Both the position numbers and the translations under genes were made by a program. The notes under the pieces are model-generated. The model saw only the letters and a program-made list of their open reading frames with translations, ran no database searches and was not told the DNA's origin. A DNA stretch of 64,000 nucleotides from Leptodactylus fallax (Eukaryota > Chordata > Amphibia > Anura > Leptodactylidae): the NCBI GenBank assembly GCA_947044405.1, contig CAMRHE010000157.1, positions 2,928,501-2,992,500 on the forward strand, read 5' to 3'. Each line of letters opens with the position of its first letter. Position 1 is the stretch's first letter. Of this stretch, positions 42,426-54,170 are shown piece after piece.

Positions 42426-43845
42426 TGTGAATGGTATTAAAAGGGTCTTTAATGCAATTTGTGACATTTTAAAGGGATTGCTTACAACCCTTGGAATCAA
42501 ACATTTCCTGCTTAAAGTAGTAGTCTGGTGCAACACTATTATTAAAAATTGGCATAGATCCCCGCTGCTCCCATTTAAACACCACCTAGTCCCTGCTGGT
42601 TTCTACCTCCTTATCCTGTTGTAACACAGAGGAAATGCCAAGAAATCATTGGTTAAGATGGGTCACCGTTGTAGCCAGTGATTGGTTGAACAGGTATTTT
42701 CTGGCATTTCCTGTGTATTGAGGCAGGACCAGGAAGTAGAGATCAGCTGGGATCCAGGCAATGGTTGTACACAAGCTGCAGGGGATATATGAGTTGAGTT
42801 CTCCTTCTTTTATATTTTTAACCTATTGTGAGACTATTTAAAAAAAAAAAAAATGTTCCCTGAAATACAGAGCTTCAGTCTAAATGCATCCCGAAGTGAT
42901 GAAGGAATTACTTGGTGATCACTAAAGTTCATTGTGAGATTTAACTTAATATATTCATTGTATGCCTGCAATTCTCTAAAGCCATGCTGAATAGGCCGAA
43001 TCGCTTGAACTAATGGCTCCGTATCCCAAGTGATCAACCCATGTCCAGGATTTTTTTTTTTTAAGACAGTGCTACTCTTGTCCATAGCCTGCCATCCCTA
43101 AAGCAAGGCTGAGCTGTGCCACAGCCCAAATAGAGGGAACCAGAGGATGGGAGTAGTAGTGGCGGTAGCAGTGCCAACGAATAGGCTGAGTGCCCTCAAC
43201 CAATCTCCCCAGCACACCTCATAGGCCAGACACTGACGAGGGGGGCCTACTGTGCTACCAGATGGTGGTGGTAGTAGTTCGCCAAGGGCACTTCCAGTTG
43301 GAGAGGGGTCCTCTCTACTCTGAGCCGGTGTGATGGTGTTCACACTATACTACTAAGGCCCAATGGTTCCTTGGAGACAATAGTCTCTCAGACCCCGCAC
43401 AGTGGCATGTGATAGGCCAGGTCTATACCAAGTGAGGGGGAACCTAACAGTGGGGAAACAAACAGGGAAAATACAAGGGGAGAGCTGTAAATACAATACA
43501 TTTAACATAGAACATATAGACAGGATGAACAAACACACCCAGAGGCACAAGGACAATAGAATCAGGAGCACTCTGGGATGCTGCAGCTGCAATAAAAGAC
43601 ACTGGGTCAAATTTACTAATACTGTCTAACAGGGTAAACCTAGTCTAGATGTGCCAAATTTCAGACAGCGGCTGATGCTGCCTGATAAACTGACCATAAC
43701 TTTAGATACTTTGTCTAAGTTCATACCATTAACTAGTTGGCTATGTCTATACCCAAAAATTCAGCCAATGTACTGTATCTTAAGCCACACCTTGTTTATT
43801 GTAAGCCACAGCCCTCTGTCAAACAAGGTACAAAAAAATTGTCTA
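42426..43845. other. unassigned repeat-like DNA
   Basis: At 42464-42830 a TTTTAAAGGGATTGC start and paired GAGGAAATGCCAAGAAATCA and TCTGGCATTTCCTGTG words indicate another foldback MITE. At 43090-43600 there is a GC-richer block on which the minus strand has open frames of 81 and 85 codons. I do not recognise a protein family there, and a decayed retroelement is possible. Confidence 0.4.
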
Positions 43846-44067
43846 AGGCTGAAGCCACAGACTGTGGGAAAGCTGCTTTTTTTGTTACAGATTTTGCTGC
43901 GTTTTCTTGAGCCAATCCCTGGAAGGAGTACAAAAAGAATAAGAAATATATAAAGTACTTACACTTCTCCCTTCTGCTCAATCCCCTCCTAACTTTGGTG
44001 CAAAAAAAAATGCTGAAAAATCTACAACAAAAAGCAGCTTTTCCACAACATGGGTCCTTAGCCTAAA
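43846..44067. repeat. palindromic MITE, family A copy
   Basis: Starts AAGGCTGAAGCCACAGACTG with TTTTTTTGTTACAGATTTTG. The right arm ends AAAGCAGCTTTTCCACAACA then TGGGTCCTTAGCC. The GAGCCAATCCCTGG arm and the ACTTTGGTGCAAAAA arm are decayed counterparts. Confidence 0.7.
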
Positions 44068-44759
44068 ACAACTGAAATTTGTAGTGCAAGCCATGTAGCT
44101 AAGTTTTGGCACAAATTCCACCAGAATTCTGGTGCATATTCATTAGGAAGTCTGCCCATAGTCTGAGGATAACAAAGACACTGTTTCAGGGGAAAAAAAT
44201 GAAAACCCTTTTGCTAATCCTGGACAACCATGTTAAGGGAAGAGGCTGCCTGAAGCGAATAATCCTTTTACATTTGATCTGACAGAATGTGAACAGACAA
44301 AATATGTAATGGTTCAGTCAATGGAACAGAAAGGTAGGAGCAGAGCGAATGTAAATGTAATATTTTGCACATATTTGTAATACAAAGCTTCAGTCGCTCT
44401 TGTGTGATTATGACAGCCTGCATATGAAAGCTAGTGCTGGCTTCTTTCATATAAAGTGGTTATTAGTCCCCTGCTATTCCTTCCAATGGTAGAAGTGAAA
44501 TATTCGACAAACACACAAATACATGACTAGATCTGCACATTTACTGTATGTATGTTCTGTTAAAGGGTATTTGAGGACAGTATTAAGAAATACAACAGCT
44601 ACTGTACATTCATATCAAAAGCACTGAAATAGGATTTATTCATAGTCTGAAAGGAGATTAAATTCCAAGCCCTCAACTACAAGTAGGGAATCAGTAAGTA
44701 AACTAACTTAAAGAACTAATATAAAAATGCCATTTACTCTAAGGTTTGGAGCAATATTA
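44068..44759. other. no gene recognised
   Basis: Anonymous AT-rich DNA. Confidence 0.4.
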
Positions 44760-44999
44760 TGCTAGGTTCATATCTGCGTTGTCCATCGCAGGACCAGAAA
44801 AATGGAAAGAAGGAAAGACTGCTACATGAATAATACCAACAGATCCCGAGGGAACCCACTATCTACAATGGGGTCCGACAGATGTCCATTCTTTTCCCCT
44901 GAAATTGATGAACTAAAAGTCGGGCATGACTTCTGATGGACCCTGCGACAGAGACTCCAAATGGAGACTACGATGCAGATGTGAAAGTGGTCTTACACA
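44760..44999. repeat. palindromic MITE, family E copy
   Basis: Starts GCTAGGTTCATATCTGCGTT and ends with GCAGATGTGAAAGTGGTCTT. It has GAGACTCCAAATGGAGACTA near the right end and a CTACAATGGGGTCCGACAGA centre, as in 7785 and 25831. Confidence 0.65.
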
Positions 45000-46729
45000 T
45001 GAATAAAATACATGTCTATTTAATGAACAGATTGATAATATAGCTCTTAATATATGAAGGTTACTCTTTGAAAAACAGACAGTCTTTGCTTTTGAATAGG
45101 AAAACAACTTTTGAAGAGTTTCCAAGAGTTACATATGAAGATCTATACTTAGGATAGGTCATCAGTATCTTATTGCTGGAGGTTCAACATCCAGGACCCC
45201 CCACAGATCAGCTGCACAGGAAAGGGACACAAGCAGCACAAGTATGCTGAAACTTGTAGCTATACAATCATGTTCCCATACAGAGGTGTAACTTGAAGCT
45301 CCCAGCCCCCAATGCATAATTTGTAATGGGGCCCCTACCTACTATTTAGTATACTGGTATATTTTATGTGTCAGCGGGACCATTGTCCCTCTCCACCCTA
45401 TATAGCTACGCCCCTGTTCTCATGCCCTTTCTTAAGGTATATGCACAATATAGCGTTTAGCCACATAGTTCTATATTTAAGACAGACATCACAGTGAAAG
45501 AATGGTATTTTACAAGATGCCTTTTCATTATGGTTCTTCTAACCTGCATATAGAAAGAAGTTCATCCGCCATATAAAAACCGCAGTATAACTTTATGTGA
45601 TTATAGCCGGATGTCGTACATTGGCTAATGACTGTAAAATCAATGAGGATCTCTTCTACAACATTTATAGAGATGATGGAGGAATGTAATACATTTATCC
45701 TAATGTTTCTGGCTATTCCCTGTCATAAAATTCCCATATTTTTATTGCTGTGTGAACAGTACCTGACTCTGGGCATGCACAGCATCAATCACAGCTTGAC
45801 ACTTCTAGCCTGTATACTACATCAGTTATTCGTTTCATACTCCCAAACAATGTAGGCAGACAGACATTTATCACAGCGACCAGAGGTAGGCTGAGAAAGG
45901 GAAGAGTCTTGCTGACATAGCTGAAATATATTGGAGTCATCACTCTTTCCATGCAGTGAGGCAGGAGAGCAGAGATTGGGAGAGACCTTCATTTTTATTC
46001 CTACTTTATATGAATGAATTCTAGTTGTATAAGAGACAGAAGCAACAGCTATATGGAAAATTGCTATTTATGTAGGCACAGTGCCCAAAGAGGCCATAAA
46101 AAAGGAACTTATTTCTACTTTGCAGTTTGCTCGGGTTTTATTCTTGTATAAGTGGTTCTGTAATTTGGTCATCATGATAGAAAAGCAATTTACCAACAAA
46201 ATAATGGTTAAAGGGAATATACTAACAGCAAATGACCTACTGTTTAATTCAGGTTTTTATGTTAACATATTTTTCATGAATTGTTTTGTTTTTTTACATT
46301 TTACTTGTCACTACCTATTTTTTTTTACCTAAAAAAAAAAAAAATTCCTGAAATCTTGTAGTTTTTACTATGGCCACTGATTTTCACAATAGACTCACAC
46401 TTCCTGTTCTGTAGATATCACTCCTCAGCAGTTATCTCATTGACGGCACAGACAGCATTACAATGACAGACATGCAACTACTACCAGGCCCATAGTGTAA
46501 GAGCCGCTACCAGGGCAATATGATTATTACTTCTATTAGGGACCTGGCCGCACAGGATAAAAGAGAAGAATAGACTGCCACCACCTCTGCCTTCTTGTGA
46601 GCAGGGCCCCAGTGGTAGCTATTTTGGAAACTAGAACTAGTTCCTTTACATTCCAAAACCCATTCACTTACCCAAAGTAAACACCATTTGAACGTTGCTC
46701 ACAAGGTCCTGCAGCGTATACAAAGGTCT
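45000..46729. other. no gene; one partial family D repeat
   Basis: At about 45145-45230 CTTAGGATAGGTCATCAGTA and CACAGATCAGCTGCAC are family D words without full arms. The rest is anonymous, with T8/A13 runs near 46318-46343. Confidence 0.45.
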
Positions 46730-47055
46730 TTAAAGGGGTTTTCAGAATTTTCAGTTTTATGACCTAAGCTTAGGATAGACCATAAATATGTGATTGGTGG
46801 GGAGCTGACTTCGGGATTCTGCAGCGATCAGCTGTACGGGGCACCTTTCAACACCTGTACTATGCACAACCCAGGACCAGAAGTCAATATGAGCTGAGCT
46901 GCAGTACCAGCGCCCAGCTACTATACAGGGACCAGAGCTATCTGCTATTGGAAGCAGCCCCATAAGCTGATTGTGTAGGAGTCACCTCCCACTGATCAGA
47001 TATTTATGGGCTAATGATAGGCCATAAAACCCTATATCCTGGACATCTCCTTTAA
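46730..47055. repeat. family D palindromic MITE
   Basis: Begins TTAAAGGGGTTTTCAGAATT and ends with ATATCCTGGACATCTCCTTT then AA. CTTAGGATAGACCATAAATA on the left pairs with TTTATGGGCTAATGATAGGC on the right. Non-coding. Confidence 0.75.
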
Positions 47056-48391
47056 GCCAACACCTATAGTGTTCTGGTGTTCAATGTCAGGTCCTTTTGT
47101 ATAGAGTAATACTGTAATTGTCACCCCTGGAGTGTCTGGCATGCTTCTTCTGCGGAGGTTCTGAAGCAGAATGAAAAAGTGGGAAGAGGTAAAATGAGCT
47201 AGAGTTTGTATAAGGGTATAGTGAGGTTTGGGTTCTGGAGAAGGGGGCAGCTTTTTGGGGTTTGTTAAAAAGGTAACTGGATACTGTATAAAGGGGAATG
47301 AGGCCTTTCGTTTGTAATAAGTGGTCTGGTCCAGGTCTGGAGTGTGAATTACTCTAGAGATATAACTGGGGGTCTGAAATAAATTTAATTTTGGGATTTG
47401 GTGGGTCTGAGTTAATTTAGGGGTCAAGTCTGAGGTTTGAATACATTTGGGATCTGCCCTTGGCCATTCTCCCAACCCTTTCATTTTCCATTCCTTTTAG
47501 TCCTCCATTCCCCCATAGAAAAATTTATGGGGCCCCATGATCACTAGTTATGCCCATGTATATCACCTATTCATAGATAGCAAAGGATCCATCATTCATC
47601 ATAGGTGATGGTCACAGCTCACTTTCTCCCCTTCCTGTACAGGGACCTCTACACAGATCACATAGCGTGCCTAGAACACTCTACCATAGAAGTCAATGAA
47701 CATCTCCAGTCTATACCTTCCTATGGTCCAGGTGGCTGCTGTAATACAAATCTCTGAATGCTGCAAACAGCATAATCCTATAGTGTGTTGTGTGTGAGAT
47801 AACTGTAGGTGAGTCAATTGAGTTATTTTATCTCAATGAAGAAAGGAAACTGTTAAATGAAATATTCAGCATAAAATTGTAAGATGATTGGTTCATTGTA
47901 GATCTTGACTATTACAGGTATTGTTTATTTGTATGAACCCCCCCACCGCCCATTGATTTACATGACGACCCTATAATGAATTAGATTTCCATAAAAATAC
48001 AATATTGGTCTGCAGAGCTATAGGAGTATACTGCATTCATAACCCTAGAATCAACAAACATGGTTTATAATGCATTTATAATACACTTCTATGTCTATAG
48101 ACTTCTATGTAACAAGTCAATATTAATATTAATACACATGCTGTATAATTATTTTTTTAGAAACATTGTATAACAAAACTTGATACTTTTTGGCTATCAT
48201 TCAGGCCCTGTTCTCATCTACATGCTGGCTTCTTTGATGGATGATTCCAATGTGGCTAGAAAGGCATCACTAACTTTCAATGGGATCCATCAGGCTTTGT
48301 CACTTTTTTTGGTGGCAAATTTAATGCTCCATGCTGCACTGTGCTATGAAATGTCAAACAGTGAGTGCTGTAAGCATAGCCTTAAAGCCTT
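47056..48391. other. no gene; degenerate GGGGTCTG-type low-complexity DNA
   Basis: From 47200 to 47470 the plus strand is built of irregular GGTTTGGG, GGTCTGG and AATTTAGGGG words, like a decayed minisatellite. The complementary 150-codon open frame is low complexity and not a gene. The remainder is anonymous. Confidence 0.5.
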
Positions 48392-48583
48392 AAAAGTATT
48401 TAGTCAGCCACCAATTGTGCAAGTTCTCCCACTTAAAAAGATGAGGCCGGCCTGTAATTGTCATCATAGGTAGACCTCAACTATGAGAGACAAAATGAGA
48501 AAACAAATTCAGAAAATCACATTGTCTGATTTTTTTAAGAATATATTTTCAAATTATGGTGGAAAATAAGTATTTGGTCACCT
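48392..48583 (+). repeat. left inverted repeat of the second Tc1-like element
   Basis: Contains AAAGTATTTAGTCAGCCACC at the outside, AGATGAGGCCGGCCTGTAAT in the middle and ATAAGTATTTGGTCACC at the inside. It pairs with 49757-49955. The terminal bases are missing. Confidence 0.88.
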
Positions 48584-48746
48584 ACAAACAAGAAAGATTT
48601 CTGGCTCTCACAGACCTGTAACTTCCTCTTTAAGAGGCTCCTCTGTCCTCCACTCATTACCTGTAGTAATGGCACCTGTTTGACATTGTTATCAGTATAA
48701 AAGACACCTGTCCACAACCTCAAACAGTCACACTCCAAACTCCACT

Positions 48747-49740
48747 ATGGTGAAGACCAAAGAGCTGTGGAAGGACACCAGAAACAAAATGGTAGACCTG
48801 CACCAGGCTGGGAAGACTGAATCTGCAATAGGCAAGCAGTGTGGTGTGAAGAAATCAACTGTGGGAGCAATAATTAGAAAATGGAAGACATACAAGACCA
48901 CTGATAATCTCCCTCCATCAGGGGCTCCACGCAAGATCTCACCCCGTGGGGTCAAAATGATCACAAGAACGGTGAGCAAAAATCCCAGAACCACACGGGG
49001 GGACCTAGTGAATGACCTGCAGAAAGCTGGGACTAACGTAACAAAGGCTACCGTCAGTAACACACTACGCCGCCAGGGACTCAGATCCTGCCGTACATAT
49101 CTGGGCCCGTCTGAAGTTTGCTAGAGAGCATTTGGATGTTCCAGAAGAGTATTGGGAGAATATCATATGGTCAGATGAAACCAAAGTAGAACTGTCTGGT
49201 AGAAACACAACTCGTGGTGTTTGGAGGAGAGTGAATGCTGAGTTGTATCCAAAGAACACCATACCTACTGTGAAGCATGGGGGTGGCAACATCATGCTTT
49301 GGGGCTGTTTCTCTGCAAAGGGACCAGGACGACTGATCCATGTACATGAAAGAATAAATGGGACCATGTATCGTGAGATTTTGAGTGCAAACCTCCTTCC
49401 ATCAGCAAGGGCATTGAAGATGAAACGTGGCTGGGTCTTTCAGCATGACAATGATCCCAAGCACACCGCCAGGGCAACGAAGGAGTGGCTTCGTAATAAG
49501 CATTTCAAGGTCCTGGAGTGGCCTAGCCAGTCTCCAGATTTCAACTCCATAGAAAACCTTTGGAGGGAGTTGAAAGTCCGTGTTGCCCAGCGACAGCCCC
49601 AAAACATCACTGCTCTAAAGGAGATCTGCATGGAGGAATGGGCCAACATACCAGCAACAGTGTGTGCCAACCTTGTGAAGACTTACAGAAAACGTTTGAC
49701 CTCTGTCATTGCCAACAAAGGATATATAACAAAGTATTGA
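48747..49740 (+). pseudogene. Tc1-like transposase with internal deletion and frameshift
   Basis: DD34E transposase. The ATG at 48747 ([13 protein letters not shown]) opens the paired-like DNA-binding region (about residues 1-115: [14 protein letters not shown], a [13 protein letters not shown] hinge, [14 protein letters not shown]). After LRSCR the frame is lost and runs to a stop at 49124. The second frame, open from about 49103, resumes with [17 protein letters not shown] and ends at 49740. Relatives usually have about a dozen more residues between SCR and ARLKF, so roughly 40 nt appear deleted near 49095. Catalytic residues persist: D in [10 protein letters not shown] in [10 protein letters not shown] and E in FNSIENLW, with 34 residues between the last two. 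ELS replaces the common ELF. Confidence 0.92.
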
Positions 49741-49756
49741 GATGAACTTTTGTTAT

Positions 49757-49955
49757 TGACCAAATACTTATTTTCCACCATAATTTGCAAATAAATTCTT
49801 TACAAATCAAACAATGTGATTTTCTGGATATGTTTTCTCATTTTGTCTCTCATAGCTGAGGTCTACCTATGATGACAATTACAGGCCGGCCTCATCTTTT
49901 TAAGTGGGAGAACTTGCACAATTGGTGGCTGACTAAATACTTTTTTTCCCCACTG
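49757..49955 (+). repeat. right inverted repeat of the second Tc1-like element
   Basis: The inner direct repeat TTGACCAAATACTTATTTTC and outer GGCTGACTAAATACTTTTTT are both intact. It ends CCCCACTG before TA (49956-49957). Confidence 0.9.
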
Positions 49956-49957
49956 TA

Positions 49958-50425
49958 TAGTCAGATAGTAGATTAATTGACAGTTTTATATGAAGTGATG
50001 TAAAATTCTTACCAAGCCACCAATCACATGCCAATATTGAGACCTCTGTAACCCATGGACCTGGGCCTCTTGTCAGCCATGACATTTTCCTCCATATTAT
50101 ACCATAGCTCTTAGCTGAGTACCGTAGTAGTATTGCATTTTTTTTTTTTTTGCATCACTGTTTGTATTATAAAAATTAGCAGAAACAATATCTGAAACCT
50201 GGAGGTTTCAGTATAATATAGTGGTCACCTTTCTGCAAATGCTTTGTATGAAATGATCTGGGCACAAGTAAGCAAAGCATTCCTTACTGTGTGGGGAGTC
50301 ATGCCGCAGTCGTGACAAGTGTGCATGTGCACATGACAATGTGGCCAACAGTGTAAGGCCAGCATAAGCAATGGAATGAGGAACTTCCTGATAGAGAAGA
50401 CAGAGATAAACAACATGGCTAGTGG
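49958..50425. other. no gene recognised
   Basis: Anonymous DNA with a T12 run near 50140. Nothing is recognised. Confidence 0.4.
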
Positions 50426-50803
50426 TTTAAAGAGGACCAGACTCCCAAGTATAAATTTACTAAATGCCATACATCATTTTATTCTCACTGTACTTCTGAT
50501 CATTTTTTATTTATTTTTTATTTGGAAATCCATCCACCAAAACATATGGCCTCTGGAAACTTATATATAAATAAGTTCTTATTCACCAAGTGACAAGTAA
50601 TCTTTTGGTTTTTCCCGGGGAAATTAAAAGGTTACCACCCACTTGGTGAATAAGAACTAATTGATATATAAGCTTCTGGAACCATATAGTTGGAATGAAT
50701 GGACTGATATTAAAAATAAAAAACAAATTAAACAAAGGCACAGCGGCAATCACATGATGTATGGTATTTAGTATTTTGTACTTGCTGACAGGTCCTCTTT
50801 AAG
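50426..50803. repeat. foldback MITE, TTTAAAGAGGACC ends
   Basis: The left end TTTAAAGAGGACCAGACTCC is matched at the right by CTGACAGGTCCTCTTTAA. The centre is a strong palindrome, about 50543-50695: TTCTTATTCACCAAGTG pairs with CACTTGGTGAATAAGAA, and GGCCTCTGGAAACTTATATA with TATATAAGCTTCTGGAACCA. AT-rich interior, no coding capacity. The terminus matches family C. Confidence 0.8.
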
Positions 50804-51762
50804 AAACCAAAAGTTGCATTTCCCCAAAAATCATGCAGATTTTACTATTAATATGAAAAAGGGATGTAAGATCAATCACTGTTAACAGCAGAATTATAGG
50901 TGAAGAAATGGAGTCCTTTATCTTTTTAGTTATGCGCCTGTTGTTTTATGATACATACATACTCCAATTTAAAACCTGAATACTGCACTGTAGTTACCTT
51001 TGATATAATCATTTTCATCATATACTGGCATACTGGTTAAATCCAGATACAATCTCCCTACTGCAAAAATGCTGGTATCAAGCTTCTAAAACATCCAAAT
51101 AAATATACAAATATGTAATACATTAGAGACGATACGCTAAAACTTGTTGCCGAATCATAAATTCCATCATGTAACCGATATGAATTATCTATAACTGTAC
51201 ATGCAAAGACAACTGATCCAACAGGACCTGGTAAATGTCATTCATAGCCCCATTCACGGGCCAAAGGCCTCTCTACAACATAAGAAGACACCAGTATTAT
51301 ATATATAGCACATGGTAAGTTGGGTCCCCATTACCAATTTTGCATTGTTGCATTGGGGCCCGTGTGTTCAACTGCCTTATCCTTCTTTATACTGACATCA
51401 TCTGTTGTGCGAGGCTTCCAACCTACCATACTGTATTACATAGTTACAACTAAACCATTGGGTTTGTGTACCATTAAAGGAAAACTACCACCCTCAAAAT
51501 TGCACCATCTCTATGCTGTTGTAGGGGTAGTTAGTGGCAAAGTGAACACACCCTTTTTTTGTGTCAAAGTGCAATCTTGCTGCACTTTGCAAGCTGTATG
51601 AAAATAAGCTGTTATGTTAACCTGGGTATGGCCACATCTGCCAGAGCCCCCATTTTTACCTGTGGTCGCAAACCACTACCACCTCTAAACACAACGAATG
51701 ACAGATCACAAGGCACGGTGACAGTGACCAAATGGAAATTCTGCAGCAGTGTGATTTCTGCC
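50804..51762. other. no gene recognised
   Basis: Anonymous DNA. At 51477-51510 an AAAGGAAAACTACCACCCTC start looks like a MITE end without a partner. Confidence 0.4.
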
Positions 51763-52145
51763 TTAAAAAGGACCTTTCACCACCTTCAACAAGTCCATCT
51801 CTTTGCATCATTTAATAGGTGCTGTGCCGCTGATTCCGGCACAGTTGGAATTTTTTCTCTAGTCCCCACCGTTCCTGAGCAAACAATGCTGTTAGTTTTG
51901 GTGCCTGAGTCCTGACGCTGGCTGCTTCTGTTTGGACCTCTGAATCACATCCCCTGCCTGACACTGCCCATGTGACATTACAGGGCCTAAATAGCATATT
52001 AGGCATCAAAAGTAACAGTGCTTGTTGCTCAGGAATGGTGGAGGCTAGAGAGCAAATTCCACCTGTGCTGGAATCAGCGGAGAGATGACTATTGACTGAT
52101 GATAAGAACTAGAATGAGTGGGGGTGGTAAAAGGTCCTCATTATA
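51763..52145. repeat. family C-like MITE, complete
   Basis: The left end TTAAAAAGGACCTTTCACCA pairs with the right end GGGTGGTAAAAGGTCCTCAT. Inside, CTGATTCCGGCACAGTTGGA pairs with CCACCTGTGCTGGAATCAGC, and CCTGAGCAAACAATGCTGTT with AACAGTGCTTGTTGCTCAGG. Sister of 33980-34360. Non-coding. Confidence 0.8.
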
Positions 52146-53951
52146 ATTTTTATTATTCATTTGCATGAAAAACCATCATGAACACTCTACAAATATAGTA
52201 AAAAAAATGCAGTGGAAAATTGTATGAAGCACAGCACATTATCTACTTAAATGTCCCATAAAAAACCCTGAGTATTACCCCTCATCTGCTGCTTGCAGCT
52301 GTCAAACATAAGTCACTGAACAGGATCAGGTCTTGGACTCCTGTGGATTTGAGTGCTATGTTCCAAATCGCATGTTCAGCAAATTCCCTTATTATTGCTG
52401 AATATGCATTAATATCATTTTTGGAAAGGTTTAGCCCAAAAGAGAATTCATACATATCTATAAAGACTGTAGAGGTTTCTAGAAATGGACACTTGGCTCA
52501 TTGACAGTGACAGTGCTGGTGCTTAGACCACCTTAATGCTGGCAGTATACTGACCGGTGGGAGATATACAGTAATTGCTGTCTTTCTCCATTTTCATTGT
52601 AAAAGGAAGGATCAGTGACACTGTATACAGATTTTCAGTGCCCATATGCATAGCTTTCTAAGATTCATCAAGTCGCCATTTCAGGCAGATTGTATAGTAG
52701 ATCATATTTGTTGTGTTGTATACAAGATATTTAATACTTCTATGTAATAGATCTTTCATGCACGGGGTTACAGTGAAAGAGGTACTGGAGCATGGGCAAG
52801 AAACCTTCTCTCTCTAAGTAGTAGCGACATTAGCCATTTACTGGACAGTATCCAAACGCCATGGTATTTTGTAGCCCTCTTGGGAATATAAGGCTATGAG
52901 ATTTATAAGAAAGGAAAATACTATTGTTATTTCTTTCTGCCTTCACTCTTGGTCTCTCATGACCTTTCCCAAGCACTGTCTTATATTGGAAGCCACCAAT
53001 ACAGCTGCTGTTTTCAAGTTTCTTATGCCAATGCTGGAAGCCGTGCCACATGAGTGATGCTTTACATTATTACTAAGTCTTCAGCAAAGAACATTATAGC
53101 GTAGAAGACATTATAAGGTGTGCACATACTAACCCCAGGTCCTTATGGATCAGGTGTTTAGTGTCCCAAATACCCCTGTTGAAAAGCTGCCCATGCCCAC
53201 ATTACCTTAATCTAGAGAGGAGTCTGATGAGAGGCATTGGACTCTTCTCTGGTGTTCCCGGCACCTGTGGTTCAGTGGGTACGTACATCTCGACTCCACT
53301 GAACCATGAACGCAGGTGCGGGGAGCACGGACACTAGGTAAGTACAAAGGGGTTTTTTTTTGTTTTTTTTTAATGCTGGCGCAAACAGCTTTACAACAGG
53401 GCTATTCGAGGCACTAAACCCCTGGCCAGTAGGAACTATGGGTGGTTTAGTGCTCTAAATCTCTCTGACAGGTTCCTTTTAACACCTCTCTTCACACCTG
53501 CCCAGGTGAATAACAGGCTCACCTTTCCCTGGCCAGACTTCCAGGTGCCACTGACCACGCGGAAAGTGCTATTTTACTCCCACTGCCATTCTAAAAACCC
53601 TAATATCCTATCCTGTCCTACTATGACCCCTAACTTTGTCCTTGTACTAGGAATGCACTGGCCCCGCTTCTTTACTAACCAATCTGACAGAACAATCAAT
53701 GTATTCACAATGTATTACAGAGAAATTACAGGATATCCCTAGAAATTGTTGTTACACATGCATCATGTACATATATGTTTAGTAATAAAAACAAACAAAC
53801 AAAAAAAACTGTCCCATTCAAATATCCATATTGCGACTCTGTGTTAGCTCTGAGTTGGTCCATGGTGGCAACAGAATGGGGAAGATTGCAGTGGTGGACT
53901 GAGAATTATCTAGGCCCCCATAAGGAAAACCAAGATATTCAGAACTAAATA
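52146..53951. other. no gene; one partial repeat
   Basis: At 53150-53485 GCACCTGTGGTTCAGTGG pairs with CACTGAACCATGAACGCAGG, and the block ends CTGACAGGTTCCTTTTAA. It is probably another MITE of the AAAGGRRCC type with a lost left end. The rest is anonymous. Confidence 0.45.
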
Positions 53952-54170
53952 ATAATAAAAATACATTTTATTTATATAGCGCCAACATATTCCGCAGCAC
54001 TTTACAATTTTTAGGGTCCAAGTACAGACAAAAAGATACATTACAGAGTGGTAGTCAAGTCACACAATGGGACTGAGGGCCCTGCTCGCAAGAGCTTACA
54101 ATCTATGAGGTAGAGGGGGTGACACAAGAGGTAGCCATGCAAGAAAAGCTCAGACCCAATATAAAAAGAT
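53952..54170. repeat. dispersed repeat with TTTATATAGCGCCAACATAT core
   Basis: Contains TATTTATATAGCGCCAACAT, ATTCCGCAGCACTTTACAAT, GGGCCCTGCTCGCAAGAGCT and TACAATCTATGAGG. I recognise this as a repeat very common in frog genomes, but cannot assign it to a class. An AATAATAATAAAAATA run adjoins its left side. Confidence 0.6.

Larger units (their letters stand above)
48392..49955 (+). mobile_element. Tc1-like transposon with eroded left terminus, about 1564 bp
   Basis: A second, distinct Tc1-like element. Inverted repeats of about 195-200 bp: left 48392-48583, right 49757-49955. The right end finishes TTTCCCCACTG and is followed by TA. The left end should start CAGTGGGGAAAA but instead passes from AGCCTTAAAGCCTTA into AAAGTATTTAGTCAGCC, so its outermost dozen bases are lost or replaced. 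Inner direct repeats (AAGTATTTGGTCAC) show the IR/DR layout. The transposase is internally deleted. The element cannot move without outside help, and its left end is probably dead. Confidence 0.92.

Noticed and set aside
43090..43610. GC-richer block with 81- and 85-codon minus-strand frames
   Set aside because: No retroviral, LTR or other protein motif could be identified, so I left it as unassigned repeat-like DNA.
47032..47484. 150-codon minus-strand open frame
   Set aside because: It lies across the end of a family D MITE and a low-complexity GGTCTGG-rich stretch; composition is biased and no domain is visible.
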